Shown here piece by piece: positions 10,984 to 64,000 of a DNA stretch of 64,000 bases. Source of the stretch: Halisarca cf. caerulea (lineage: Eukaryota; Porifera; Demospongiae; Chondrillida; Halisarcidae); assembly GCA_963170055.1 (NCBI GenBank), contig CAUJGJ010000444.1, positions 2,247,501-2,311,500 of the forward strand, read 5' to 3'. Within the stretch, counting starts at the first letter, position 1, and each line of letters begins with the position of its first letter. The notes under the pieces were generated by a model. It saw only the letters and a list, made by a program, of their open reading frames with translations. It made no database searches and was not told the DNA's origin. A program made the translations under genes and the position numbers.

Positions 10984-11227
10984 TCTAGATAAGAGATAAG
11001 TGAAGAAAAAATATCTCTGTCAGCGAGTTAAATGATGAAAAACGACACCTAACAAGAGATGCAGTGTTGAAAATGTGCTTATCACCGATGATAGAGGAGG
11101 CTGCACCAGCTAGTGGACGCGAGTTAGCAACACCACGGAGAAACTGTTGACTTTACTCGAGACCTTTCCTGTAAGTTGGATCTGGGATTACTGTGATATC
11201 ACTATAAGAATGTAGTGTTTGTGTCTG

Positions 11228-11306
<79 letters not shown>

Positions 11307-12039
11307 CACTTCATGGATCATTCATTTGGACGACATCACGTGAACAAAATGGCTACCACCACGTGGCGAATGAGTGAAATGAGCAGGAAATAGGATGACG
11401 AAGATAGCCACGACCAATGAAGATCAAGATAAGAACGGTGACTAGGAGCTGAGGTAACATTTTTTTTCCAATTAGAAACGCGGAGGATGATGGCAGCGAT
11501 TTGGAGACCCCAACGTGAATTTAGCACTGCTGCCACCACATTGATTCAACTGTCTGTTGCCGAGATGTTGCTTCTTTGAGCTCCGGCCTTGCCTGGGAAG
11601 AACCCAGCGTCCTAGGCCAACAGTCACATACCCCGCTATCAGCCTTGCCAGGTCCTGGAACACCCCAGTACAGCCCCAGAGCTACCAGAGGGCCCTATTA
11701 CCCCTGTGTCCGAAGCTTCATCCAGCTATGAGAAACTTAAGTAGTGTAGTTGTAGGTCATAAGTAGAAACTCTTAGCAGGATTTTTGTATCTTATTGTTA
11801 CTTTGATTAGTATTAATGAGTGTCTCCCTTCAACAACGATAATAAAAGTGGTACAATGGACACATGAGGTCTTAGGTTATCCATACCCTGCTTAAAATGA
11901 TCTACAAAAACATTTACACAGTTAACAGTCTGGCCTAAGAATGGTTATTAATTAAAATTCACCATGCAATGATTATATATATGAGAAACGAGGGGATTAT
12001 AAGGAAAATGGGAGACAATAGTTGTCACTCAGGGCTAGT
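10984..12039. other. no gene recognised; contains a (CT)n tract
   Basis: A (CT)n microsatellite occupies 11230-11303. From about 11460 to 11770 the base composition rises in G+C, and both strands have short open frames rich in Pro, Arg and Ser. I find no known domain there; it could be an old repeat. The remainder shows nothing I can name. Confidence 0.5.
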
Positions 12040-13838
12040 CTCCTTCCAATTACTTTTGCACCAGATCTCAAAGGAGTGTCCTAGGCTGGCTCTTGTGACC
12101 TCCCTCTCCAGAACCTTGCAATCTTTCTGAGGTGGTTTGTTCAGAATGATATACAGCTCTTGCAGACTCGCTAGGTTGAGGAAGCCACGTGATCCAACCT
12201 CGAGTAGACTACAGTGAGGAGCTGAGCTGTCTTGGCAACACTGGAATATTCTTGAAGGAGCTCTGTGTACTTGTCACTCTTCCTATAGCTGCTGCATCTG
12301 CCATGGTTTTCTCAAAGCCTTAGGGACCTGGGTATAGTTAATTCGATAATGTTGATGTTACTCGCATCCTCATTCCAAATTACTAGATCTGGTCTGCTGT
12401 AGAGGTAAAAGGGGGGGGGGGGGAACTATAGACCATTCCTGGGAGGTCCACAGTAACCCGTTGGTGTGGGCTAATATGGGAACAAGTAAACTGGTAGAGG
12501 AGGTTCAGGATAGCGTCATGACGGGGGTTGTACCTTCGCTTCTTGAGGGCGACAGGGCAGTGATTCAGGACATGTAGGAGTGTCTGCCGTTTGAAGCAGA
12601 TCGAGTGGGAAGTCAGGTGATGGTTTCTTCCTCCACAAATGAAGATTAGAGTTGTGAGGAAGTGTGTCTTGAATGGCATTTAGAGCAAACTTCATCACCT
12701 TCTCAGGTGGAGACTAAATGGTTTCAGCCCAGATGGACAATGACTGATTATCAAACCGACGCGCAATGTCACCCTGAACTGGGAGCTGTCTGCATTCTTC
12801 AAGGCGTCTAATGTGCTCCATATCCGTGATTCGCTGCCTGACTTTCTTAATCAACTGCTTTAGGGAGGCTCCTGGGTCCTGCTTCATGACCTCCACCACT
12901 TCTTGATGAGGCTTGAAAGCTGCTCTGATGGATAAGGTCTCAGCTACGGTCTGCCTGCTGGCTAGCAAACGAACAGTAGAGTCCTTTGACAACATATGTG
13001 AGGCAACAAGCCCGCACATAGTCTTCTTGTAGATGCCACTGATGGAAGGGAGCTGGAGCCCACCACTACTCTTGGGGAGGTATAGCCGGTTGATGTTAGC
13101 ACATTGGGCCAGACCTGTCCAGTGCTTGAGGAATCTTGTTCAGTGCTATATATGGATTCAAGACTTCTTTCCATCCAACTGATGGGTAGATCTGTGATAG
13201 TCATATCCCAGACTAGGCGAGGGCAAATTCCATTACTGTATAAGTGTAATTAATTTCTGCTGTCTGGTGAGAAGGGTTCGATCCACCTTGCTCAGCATGC
13301 CTTTCAGTTTCTCCCTGAGTGCAGCTTTGTGTTCCACTGCAGCACTGTAGATGGTGATAGGGGTTCCAACCAAACCCCCTTCCAGTCGAAGCTTGGATGG
13401 CAAGACTTTCACACTTAGAAACTTTGGCCTTCATTCCAGACCACTGAAGCCATTCCTCTGTCTTTGTCAGGAGAGCCTGACATGACGCTGGTCCATTCCC
13501 AGTTAGGCATGTGTCATCTGCGTACTGGAGGAGGTTGCAGGTGTGGTTGGACTGGGAGAAGGTGTATCCGAGGCCCCTGTGCTCAGCCAAAGTGTCTGCC
13601 AAGGTGTTCATAACAGTGTTAAATATGACCACCGACAAGGGATCACCCTGGAACACACCAATTCCAAGATGGAAGGGCTCAGTGATCCACTGCTTGGTCC
13701 TGACAATCCCTGTGAGGCCAGTGTACAGGTTGAAAACAATGTTGGTAAAGTGGTTAGGGGTATGGTAGTGACTAAGGGAGAAGTGGATGAGTTCATGGTG
13801 CACACTGCCATACGCATTAGCAATGTCAAGCAAGCAGA
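12040..13838 (-). pseudogene. 5'-truncated non-LTR retrotransposon with RT and restriction-like endonuclease (R2-type)
   Basis: The longest open piece, 13833-13213, is reverse transcriptase from motif A on: LDIANAYGSVHHELI, then GVFQGDPLS (residues about 59-67) and LLQYADD (YADD at about 13524-13513). Downstream, in shifted frames, comes a linker (HQEVVEVMKQDPGASLKQLI). Next is the Cys/His stretch FKRQTLLHVLNHCPVALKKR near 12600-12545, typical of the CCHC region after the RT in R2-like LINEs. Then, near 12405-12330, comes a stretch reading PDLVIWNE and ELTIP, which fits the PD...(D/E) core of their restriction-like endonuclease. The order RT, CCHC, endonuclease matches R2/NeSL-type elements. 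At least three frame breaks and a G-run at 12411-12422 make it a dead copy. It starts at a (CT)-rich stretch at about 13840, so the 5' half is gone. Confidence 0.75.
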
Positions 13839-14457
13839 CTCTCTCTGTCTCTCTCTATCTCTCTTTTCCAAACATGTCACCATTATTATTAAGAGATACA
13901 TGTGGGAGTAAGAAATAAGAGGTGGTGAACATGTGGTCACAAGTTTTACCCACTGCCAAAAGCGTTAGAACAATAATACTGCACAGTATGGGCTAAAACT
14001 TGCAATACAAGAATACACAGGAGAGTTGCATGTAGGTACAAAAACAATAGACAGAATAGGGAGTACAATACAGTAATATATTATGGAATACAATAACTTA
14101 AAGGAAACACAGGAGTGAGAGCATGTAACTATAGGTATATGGCTCCTTGGCTTCCAAAACTGCCAAAGAATTGTGAATTCTGCACAGTATAGAATGTGAG
14201 AACCCCTATAAACTGCTACGGCTGTCTCTTGCTCCCATTGGTCCTGTTGAGGCAAAGATAACAATAAACATTAAACCTCAAACAGACGAAGCGGCTAAAA
14301 GGTCAACTCCAATACTTTAATAAAACAACGTTGGTTGGTAGCTGCAGCTGTGTTGTGTTTTGGCTTAGACAGCAATCCCCATAAAGCCTTCTTGTGGAGA
14401 AAATCTTTCACAGCACTTTAGACCACATCTCATTTTGTTCCCATAGCAACTCTCTCT

Positions 14458-15605
<1,148 letters not shown>

Positions 15606-17533
15606 AATACCCAAGTAAGCTTGGGTAATAAATTCATTAAAATTAATTCCAATGAAAAACGCAACAAAATGAGTAAAGCATTTCATTATTCCCTCGAAAT
15701 TGCTTTTTGCTCATTTTCACAGGCAAACAATTTTAAAAGTATCTCTGTATCAGGCAGTATATACATGTAGCGTGACACATGTGTACTGCTCAGAAATCAT
15801 GTCCGAGAAACACGGAAAGGTGGGAACCTGAAAGGTATAGTGCTAGAAACATTCATGCATGTAATGTCCCATATAACAAAATGACAACCTGCATGGTCAC
15901 TCCCTTATCTCACTCCCTTGACAACCTTGTGGCCACTTATGGTGGTAACCTTGTCCACAGTCTTGTCACAGTCTCATTACATTCTTGTTGACAACCTAGA
16001 CTCTTGCATGCAACTAGCTATGTATCTGCATATGTAGGAATGAAATTGTAGTAAGCTTGCAACAGCTAGGCTTGTAATAACCATGTAAACTTGCATCCTA
16101 GTCGCATGGCCTTCTACAATCGTACATGTAATTTGCGTGATATACACATCGGTGCAACCTTGTAGCAACCTTTTAAACAAGGTTGTTACAAGGTTGTAAC
16201 AAGGTTATAACAACCTTCCCATGATATACTGCACTGGACTTGTTTAGCTTTTATCCATTGTACAGGTACGCATGTATAATGTGCTAACACTGATTTCTTT
16301 TTGTTTTATATAGTACCTAAGTGAATATTATATGGGATTTATTGTCAATACACATGTTTATAGAATTGGTGTAGTACATGTGCATGCAGTAAGGGTTGGC
16401 ATACATACGAAGCCCTTAGCTAAAAGGCTTGCTAATTTGGACCCTGTCTAAACTAAAAGTGTTTCAATATCCTGTGGTTATGTGTTGCATGTTAGGACCT
16501 GTCTACCCGGACAACCCTTCTATATATGCTGAACATTAACAGTGGTCCCAAGAATGCCCTTTGGATAGTTCTCACTGCATGTATTTCTGCTAACTGGCTG
16601 CAGTGGTACTCCTTTTGACATCGTCATTTTAATTGCTCTATGCATAATATGTACTCAGTGCTTTTGGAGGGTCTATAGTCTAGCCCACCAGACCCACCTC
16701 ACTTCACTAGCAAGACTAGTACATGCATGCAGAGTAGACAAGACAAGACAAAATTAAGGCCCTGCATGTTTACATGCACCAGCAGAATGCTGATATATAT
16801 AAGTAGTTTTGTAAATGTATGTTGTTTAATGTGTATAGTACATGATTTATTTATTCATTCGTTTATTTATTTATTTATTTTTTAGTACAAGAAAACATTG
16901 AAAATACTTCTGATTCTGTTTTTGTATACTTTTGTGAATGTGTACTGTATACCTAATTGGATATACTTTCCTAAAATTAATGTTATTGAAAGTACATTTA
17001 CAAAGCCAAGTATATACAGTGGATTTAGGGGGGCAGGGGGTGGGGGCCCTTCCCTCGATGTTAAAATTTTTTGCAGCATATATTCAAATTCCTCTAAAGT
17101 GTAGAACCATAGATCTATGGTACAACTAACACCAGGTGATGCTTAAATTATAGGAGATGGCTTAGATTAAATATATTCCTGGCTGCTTGAGGCCATTTTT
17201 CATGTCGTTATACCTACACTCATTCAAGACAGCGCTGTAATGTTTAGCTGCGCATTGTGCAAAAAATCAGAGTAAAGCAGAGTAAAGCCTTTACTTTGAC
17301 TATGGTATCCCCCCCCCCCCCCCCCCCCACCCATGATGCTTCTAACATGCAGAGTATGTTTATGTTTGTGTTTATGCATGACATTGTGCATGCTTTCAAT
17401 ATAGGTGGATGTGTTATATATAATTGGATGTGTTGCTTACCTTGATTCTGGGCTTTTCTTTTCCTGTATTAATTGAGTATCTTAAATGCAAATTCAATTC
17501 ACACACACACACATATTATTTGCCTGCACACAT

Positions 17534-17621
<88 letters not shown>

Positions 17622-18109
17622 GTACACACACATACACCACACATACAGTTTTTGCATGCCCCTTTTTACTTTCTGTCTGTCTTTTTGTACTGTGTTGTAC
17701 TGAGTGCCTAGAATGCTAGCTACATTAGCTAAAGACCTCCCCAGAATACATAAGCTTACTGAACTTAATCATATGTCATGCATTTATACAAAGCAATTGA
17801 AGCATTAAATTTTGTGAAAAATGGGGTTTAAGACTTTATTTCTTGAACCTTAGCATGTGCATGTGGAGTAGAGGAACAGTGTTTGTGAACAGTATATTGT
17901 ATGTAATGATGTATTGTTTGTGAACAGTATTGTAATGATTGTATCACATGATTTGTTGCATTATATACATGCTCTGCAGTCATTATTTGCTAATGATTGC
18001 ATGTGTACTCCTTTACACACTCTCAGATTTGCATGTGTACATACAAATATGCACGCATGCATGCACGCACACATGGACACATGAATGAATACACACACAC
18101 GCACGCATG

Positions 18110-18206
<97 letters not shown>

Positions 18207-19295
18207 ATATACAGACTAACAGTCAATCACAGCTGCAGCTACGTACAGAAAGGGTTCAATATATCAACTGATTACCAAGCCATTATATATAATATTTAAA
18301 CAGGAGATGCATGCCATTTTAGCAATATTCGTTTTTCATGCCATCTTACTGTGATTGGAATAGTAATGTGCATGCTTGTAATTAATAATTTATCTAATGA
18401 GTGTATTGCATGATTAATTATGTTATTTATTTAATTAATAATACAATCAATTATTTGTCAATGATTGTTTCTGTATTTGAATTCTGTGATTCAGTCAAAC
18501 CTCTATATTAGTCATTCATTAAATAGTGTAAGAAAGATGTCTGCATGTGATATATGCATGACTCTTGTGCACAGGATGTGCGTAATATAGTTATGTAGAT
18601 CATAATAGATGTACATTTATCATTTTGCATGTATAGAAAAACTGCACCTGGAAAACACTGTGAACACATCAGTAAATATTGGACTATAAATAAAATTAAT
18701 AGAGGATTGGGGTGGGATGTATGTATTTGTGGTACATCTATGTATTTTTAATTCTTCCAGTATACCTGAACGTTAACATGCATGCAGTGTGTGTGTGTTC
18801 AAATTATGTACTATTATTAGATTGATATAGATTGTACGTATCTTCAATTGATTTATCATTAATTTTGTGATTATGTTTCAATACATCTACATAATATTGT
18901 AATAACGTTAACATACTACATGCATGCACGTGCAGCTAGCTATATACTTACGTATAGTGAAAACAACTTCTATCTATAACTGTATAATATTTATTCCAAC
19001 TACACCTATAATATAATTATAACATAAAAATATTCTCATGCAATCAATGCATGCATGCGCAATACCCCAGCATAATATCTGACCATATGCATGTATACGT
19101 TATTTGTTGCATGATGCATGCATGACTGAATTGTGTATATATATGCCTGCATGTGCACGTATATTAATTATAATATACCTATATAATTACGACCGTAATT
19201 ATAACATCCTCCCATAAACCATGCACCCTAGGCTTATGCATGTGTGCAATTATAAGCCCCTATATAGGACTAATGCGTGGATGGTTGGTCATATA
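15606..19295. other. intergenic, microsatellites and short hairpins only
   Basis: No exon recognised. The interval contains a hairpin at 16153-16196, a C20 run at 17309-17328, (AC)n tracts at about 17531-17640 and 18090-18202, and many GCATGCATGC-type steps. Near 17018 is a TACAGTGGATTTAGGGGGG sequence that looks like one end of a hAT-type element, with no partner found. The interval lies downstream (3') of the LRR gene terminator region. Confidence 0.5.
16153..16196. repeat. GC-poor hairpin CAACCTTGTAGCAACCTT
   Basis: CAACCTTGTAGCAACCTT is followed after six bases by AAGGTTGTTACAAGGTTG, its inverted copy with one G-T wobble. A third AAGGTTATAACAACCTT, itself palindromic, follows directly. 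Confidence 0.85.
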
Positions 19296-19469
19296 CAGTG
19301 GAACCTGTCTATTGCGGTCACCATTGGGGCAAATTTTTGGCTGTTATAGACAGGTGGCTGCTTTAATGAGGTGGAATACCATACATTAATGCTGATTTGG
19401 AGAAGAATTAGTGGCTGGTATAGACAGGTGGCTGCATTACACAGTGACCACAATAGACAGGTTCCACTG
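19296..19469. mobile_element. 174-bp TA-flanked MITE
   Basis: It begins CAGTGGAACCTGTCTATTG and ends with the inverse CAATAGACAGGTTCCACTG. A second inverted pair of GACAGGTGGCTG type lies inside, and TA lies on both sides. TA duplication and CAGT-type tips suggest a Tc1/mariner-related non-autonomous element. Related tips occur at 24431-25015 and in the fragments ending near 37077 and 39306 (CAGGTTCCACTGTACATTG). Confidence 0.8.
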
Positions 19470-19516
19470 TATATATCGATGCACATGCACTCGCATGTTT
19501 AATTCATGCATGGTGT

Positions 19517-19522
19517 TTTATT
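19517..19522 (-). terminator. polyadenylation signal AATAAA for the LRR gene
   Basis: The minus strand reads AATAAA 141 bases beyond the stop codon at 19665-19663, a normal distance for a 3' UTR. It is the first AATAAA I see downstream of the stop. Confidence 0.55.
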
Positions 19523-19662
19523 ATGATTGTTATATAATAATAATAATGCAATGCAGTCTATGTATTATAATATTATAATTATAGTGCATGCACGTAGTAT
19601 AAATATTATCAATATTGCATTATGTGCTAATATAATGTACATAGCGTATAATCATGCAGTGT

Positions 19663-60500
<40,838 letters not shown>

Positions 60501-61000
60501 CTGTAAAAGGTTCAAACAGGAAACAATTTATCCCTTGGATACATAATGCACACTTTATAGACCTGTACACATGAATCCTAAAAGGGGGACTACGTGAGCA
60601 AATTACAGCTGTGCAAATTCCCACACCCTGGAGCACATATGTACTGTATAATGTGCTACACATGTGGGATGTAGGAATTAGCACATTGTGCACTCAGTCC
60701 AACTAAACTCTGTCTAGCTTTTTACCTGTCTAGCCTCATGTATGTGTAGCCCTATGCTTGTCTAGCCCTATGCCTGTCTTGCCCTTTGCCCACCTAGCCC
60801 TGTACCGGTTTTGCAAGTGTTTTTGGATAATACTTTTTTGATGATGCCTTTTTGCACAATCCTGTGTCAATCCTACACCAAAAGTCCAAATGATAATAAT
60901 ATAGGGGCTGCGCCTAAAAAATTCGCAAATTTTGTAGTCAGAATGGACCCATGAAGTATTCATTCTGGAATTTCAGTCACTGTGATAGATTCCAAACAAA

Positions 61001-61080
61001 ATAGGTGCTACTTATTTATGCATATAAATAAGTAGCACCTATAGGTCTGTTGTACATTTATGTATGTACAACAGACCTAT
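61001..61080. repeat. two perfect hairpins back to back
   Basis: 61001-61018 pairs with 61025-61042 (ATAGGTGCTACTTATTTA and its inverse, 6-bp loop). 61041-61056 pairs with 61065-61080 (ATAGGTCTGTTGTACA and its inverse, 8-bp loop). Both arms begin ATAGGT, and the hairpins share two bases. Confidence 0.95.
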
Positions 61081-61433
61081 GTTGGTGTACAGTCAGAGAT
61101 CATACGAAAAAATGCACTTAGTTAGGTCCATGTAGTGTGATCTTATGTTGGATTTCTTCAAGTCAGAAACTGTCTCTGTACTGATGCTGAGATAAAGTTC
61201 CTAGTAAATGTCATACATGAACTCAGTGGTCAATTTGAATGAAAACAACTATTCTTCGTCAATAATAACTTTTAAAAGAGAATATTCTAGTGCTAACAAC
61301 AAATACAAACCAGCCTATAGGACATGAGGAACACACCACAACATGCAGATATTCAAAATAATATGGTTGTTACTACAGTAAAACATTGAATTACATGTTC
61401 ACACATAATATATGATCGAATTAATAAGAATTC

Positions 61434-61436
<3 letters not shown>

Positions 61437-61507
<71 letters not shown>

Positions 61508-61733
61508 TACACACATATGTACATACACACACATAAATTCACAGAGGCACACATATGCACACATGCATGCACGCATGTGCACATGCAACTGCCCAACATA
61601 CTCCCTCACACACATGCACACACATGCATGCACACATGCACATACACAACCATACACACACCTATCCACCCACCTTGACCAATCAACAAACACATACACA
61701 AACACATACACACACATGCGCACACACACATAA

Positions 61734-61788
<55 letters not shown>

Positions 61789-61790
61789 CA
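61437..61790. repeat. (AC)n microsatellite cluster
   Basis: Pure AC at about 61437-61505 and 61730-61790, with ACACATGCATGC-type sequence between. Open frames on both strands are repeat artefacts. Confidence 0.95.
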
Positions 61791-62315
61791 CACAATGACG
61801 CCACACTGAAGCAAGAAACACCTCAACTCCAAGTAAGACACAGAAGCATGTTCATGAATTCTGCTTGAGATGAGGTCAATAAATGGGAGAAACATCACAT
61901 GTAGAACACGTTCAGATTAGTTACGTTAGTACTCCTCAGTTTGTATAGTGATAAAAACAAGTAATTAAGGTAAAAAAACGCTGTGACAAAAGTTAATGTT
62001 ATTCTTCAGCGCCTATTTTAGTCACCCAGTACTGTACTCTGTTGCTGTTATATTCGGGCATATATGAATGCAGAATCTGAGTGTAGTGTTTTCTGCATGC
62101 CGTTACAGTTGTTCTGTCCATGTGACCCAAATGGATTCTCTTCAACCGTTTTGTTTTCTGCTGCATGGTTGCAACTAGTCTAACAAACTAGCTCGTCCTG
62201 CAAACACTTTGCACAACGGGCTAACCTATATAGACTAGGTTGCAACACGGACACTGGAGCTCTGAGGAAGGCTTCTTTATCATGAAAATGGAGTTCACCA
62301 CAAATTCAACTTTCC

Positions 62316-62781
62316 TGCTTCGTCTCTGGTTAACGTGGTTAGTACATTTTACCTACCCTAGCTTTAGTTGGAGCTTTTAGAAGTTAAGAAGACAATTTTA
62401 GAGTAGTCGCGTCTTTACGCACTGAAGTCCTCTCTTTTTACTGTGAGTATTTGCCACCGTGATGGTGCTTTCTATAGTATGGTCAACAGAGTTCACGTAA
62501 CTTGATTATGTTACAACTACAATCCTTTTGTCAACAACCTAGACCTGCTAACTAACCAGTACTTGGCGTTAATCTAGGCGTTCGGTGAAGATGTCTGTTT
62601 AATACCATCTAGCGGTTTCGGATTTTCCTTGACCAATCCCGTGATGGGAGGTTTCCAAGGAACATCCGTTACTGCTCTGCCCAGTGCTACTGATGAAGGG
62701 TGGAATTCCCAGAAAAGGCCTTATAGCACATTGGCAAAACAGCGATGCTTCGTCTCTGGTTAACGTGGTTAGTACATTTTA
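62316..62781. repeat. 36-bp direct repeats 394 bp apart
   Basis: 62316-62351 and 62746-62781 are identical and begin TGCTTCGTCTCTGGTTAACG. CAACTTTCC lies just before the first and just after the second. This may be a small terminal-repeat element or a local duplication. No primer site or coding is seen between them. Confidence 0.8.
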
Positions 62782-64000
62782 TCAACTTTCCCATGTATGG
62801 GCAATTGTATTTTGCAAATTAAAAGTAACCCGTTAAAGTTATGAGCGCTGGAGTGTTTACTGCTATGGTCTGCTAATCCATTACTCAACTTCAGTAAGGA
62901 ACTGCATGTTATCCGTAGATACCATACATGTAATGTGATTTTAATAATATCTTCTAGTAGAGCAAATTAATGGTTTGACTATTATACCTTTAACCCTATA
63001 TTAAACATTCCCATGCTTTGCACTTAACTGATTTTGGTATCAAGTATAACGGTCAGTAACCTGGTATATTCCACCCATGAAGGTCAGAGAGATTTCAAAA
63101 CGGTACTCATTGAAGATGTAAATTGTTGTTCCATTAAAAATGTATAAAAGAATCCTCAGAACTGAATGGGCTGAAAACCTTCCAAATTGATGCAAATTTC
63201 CCACCATGGTCCTATCAATTGGTATGGACATGTTCCACATGTGATAGAAGGGAAGTTATGTTGTGGGATATCCAGGATTTAGCTCGTGGGAGAGGGGGGG
63301 GTTTCCCTATACAAATATTGAGTGCCTAGCCAATATATTTTGTCTTAAAGTCACATGAATAAGGTCAATAGCTTTAGAAGCAGGCATCAAATGAATAGAG
63401 ACATGCAGGTTATTATCATACTGTTGCACGAACCATGCAGCCCATGACATTGCCATAACGACAGCCAGTTTCATCTACCAGTTCTTTGCCAGCCTATGCA
63501 CTTTTACAAAGGGATATTATTAATAATAATATTGATAGTGAAAATGGACACTTTACTACTCTCATAGCGCAGTGAAAAGAGCTAAAATCCAGCACATACC
63601 ACCGGGTGCTCATTCTTTAACATTTTAACTGAGTACTCAATGAAACTAAAGCTCTGAATCTCAGGGGATGGTAACTGTCAGTGAGCACCCATGGCACCAC
63701 CCCGGCCTGCATACACCCATGTGGTCAATGGTTGGGAGGTGCATAGCAGAGAAGGTGTGGCCGACAATGGGTATGGGGGACATAGCAGTAAACGTGTGGC
63801 AATAGAACTAAATGAAAGTCAGACAATGTTGGAATTGGTACGTAGTATTACAAGAGTAAAATTGAGACATACTGTAAACATTCAAGGAGTATTTCAAATG
63901 AATTGCAATATATATGGACTAGGAACAGGTTAAGGGAATGAGTGTCTTCATCTTAAGTGCATGTACTGATTGTTGTATACAAACATAAAGGACAAACAGG
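62782..64000. other. no exon recognised; minisatellite cluster 8
   Basis: Two units of the 36-bp intronic repeat lie at about 63720-63800 (GGTTGGGAGGTGCATAGCAG). Their presence suggests another LRR module or flank nearby beyond the window. Otherwise I see nothing coding. Confidence 0.5.

Noticed and set aside
11336..11766. GC-richer segment with frames on both strands
   Set aside because: Composition-driven; I could not match any family and the frames disagree.
16990..17100. hAT-like single end near 17018
   Set aside because: No partner end or target duplication found, so not listed as an element.

Overview
This window is eukaryotic, most likely from an invertebrate animal. It has intron-split genes with GT-AG junctions, polypurine/polypyrimidine and (AC)n/(AT)n microsatellites, several classes of metazoan retroelements and many short inverted-repeat DNA transposons. 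The repeat families and the LRR gene recall demosponge or other early-branching animal genomes, but that placement is an impression, not a demonstration. I saw no bacterial operon, rRNA or CRISPR array, and no tRNA gene other than a tRNA-like SINE head.

Layout. (1) 1.9-7.4 kb: the 5' part of a minus-strand gene of unknown function, with four small exons that all join in phase 1. (2) 7.55-10.98 kb: a composite element bounded by inverted arms carrying a GGAACGAAGCAC-type minisatellite. It holds two convergent spliced genes: a helix-turn-helix, integrase-type protein without a visible catalytic core, and an unknown 230-residue protein. (3) 12.0-13.8 kb: a decayed non-LTR element with RT, a zinc-knuckle region and a restriction-like endonuclease (R2 type). 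(4) 14.4-15.6 kb: a long (GT)n tract, an 11-bp minisatellite and a duplicated flank. (5) 19.66-60.5 kb: one large minus-strand gene for a leucine-rich-repeat protein. It has seven near-identical two-exon modules, one extra exon and a terminal exon with a stop and a polyadenylation signal. Its 5' end lies beyond the window.

The introns of the LRR gene hold most of the mobile DNA: an RTE/CR1-like LINE (20.3-24.3 kb), a young Ty3/gypsy element with 307-bp LTRs and a GCATC target duplication (26.2-30.66 kb), an old Ty3/gypsy element with 141-bp LTRs and two nested DNA transposons (30.74-36.4 kb), two copies of a TTAA-flanked element, a 1.36-kb TTAA-type element, two copies of a tRNA-derived SINE, and a reverse-transcriptase pseudogene (54-56.7 kb). 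A roughly 36-bp G-rich minisatellite recurs in the introns between LRR modules. This suggests the modules were copied together with their intronic flanks.

The nesting gives relative ages. Several insertions split a coding frame cleanly, and one SINE has its empty site preserved in a paralogous intron copy. The retroelements carry stops, frameshifts or deletions, so none looks autonomous as read. The LRR exons are open at every module, which argues that the host gene is functional.
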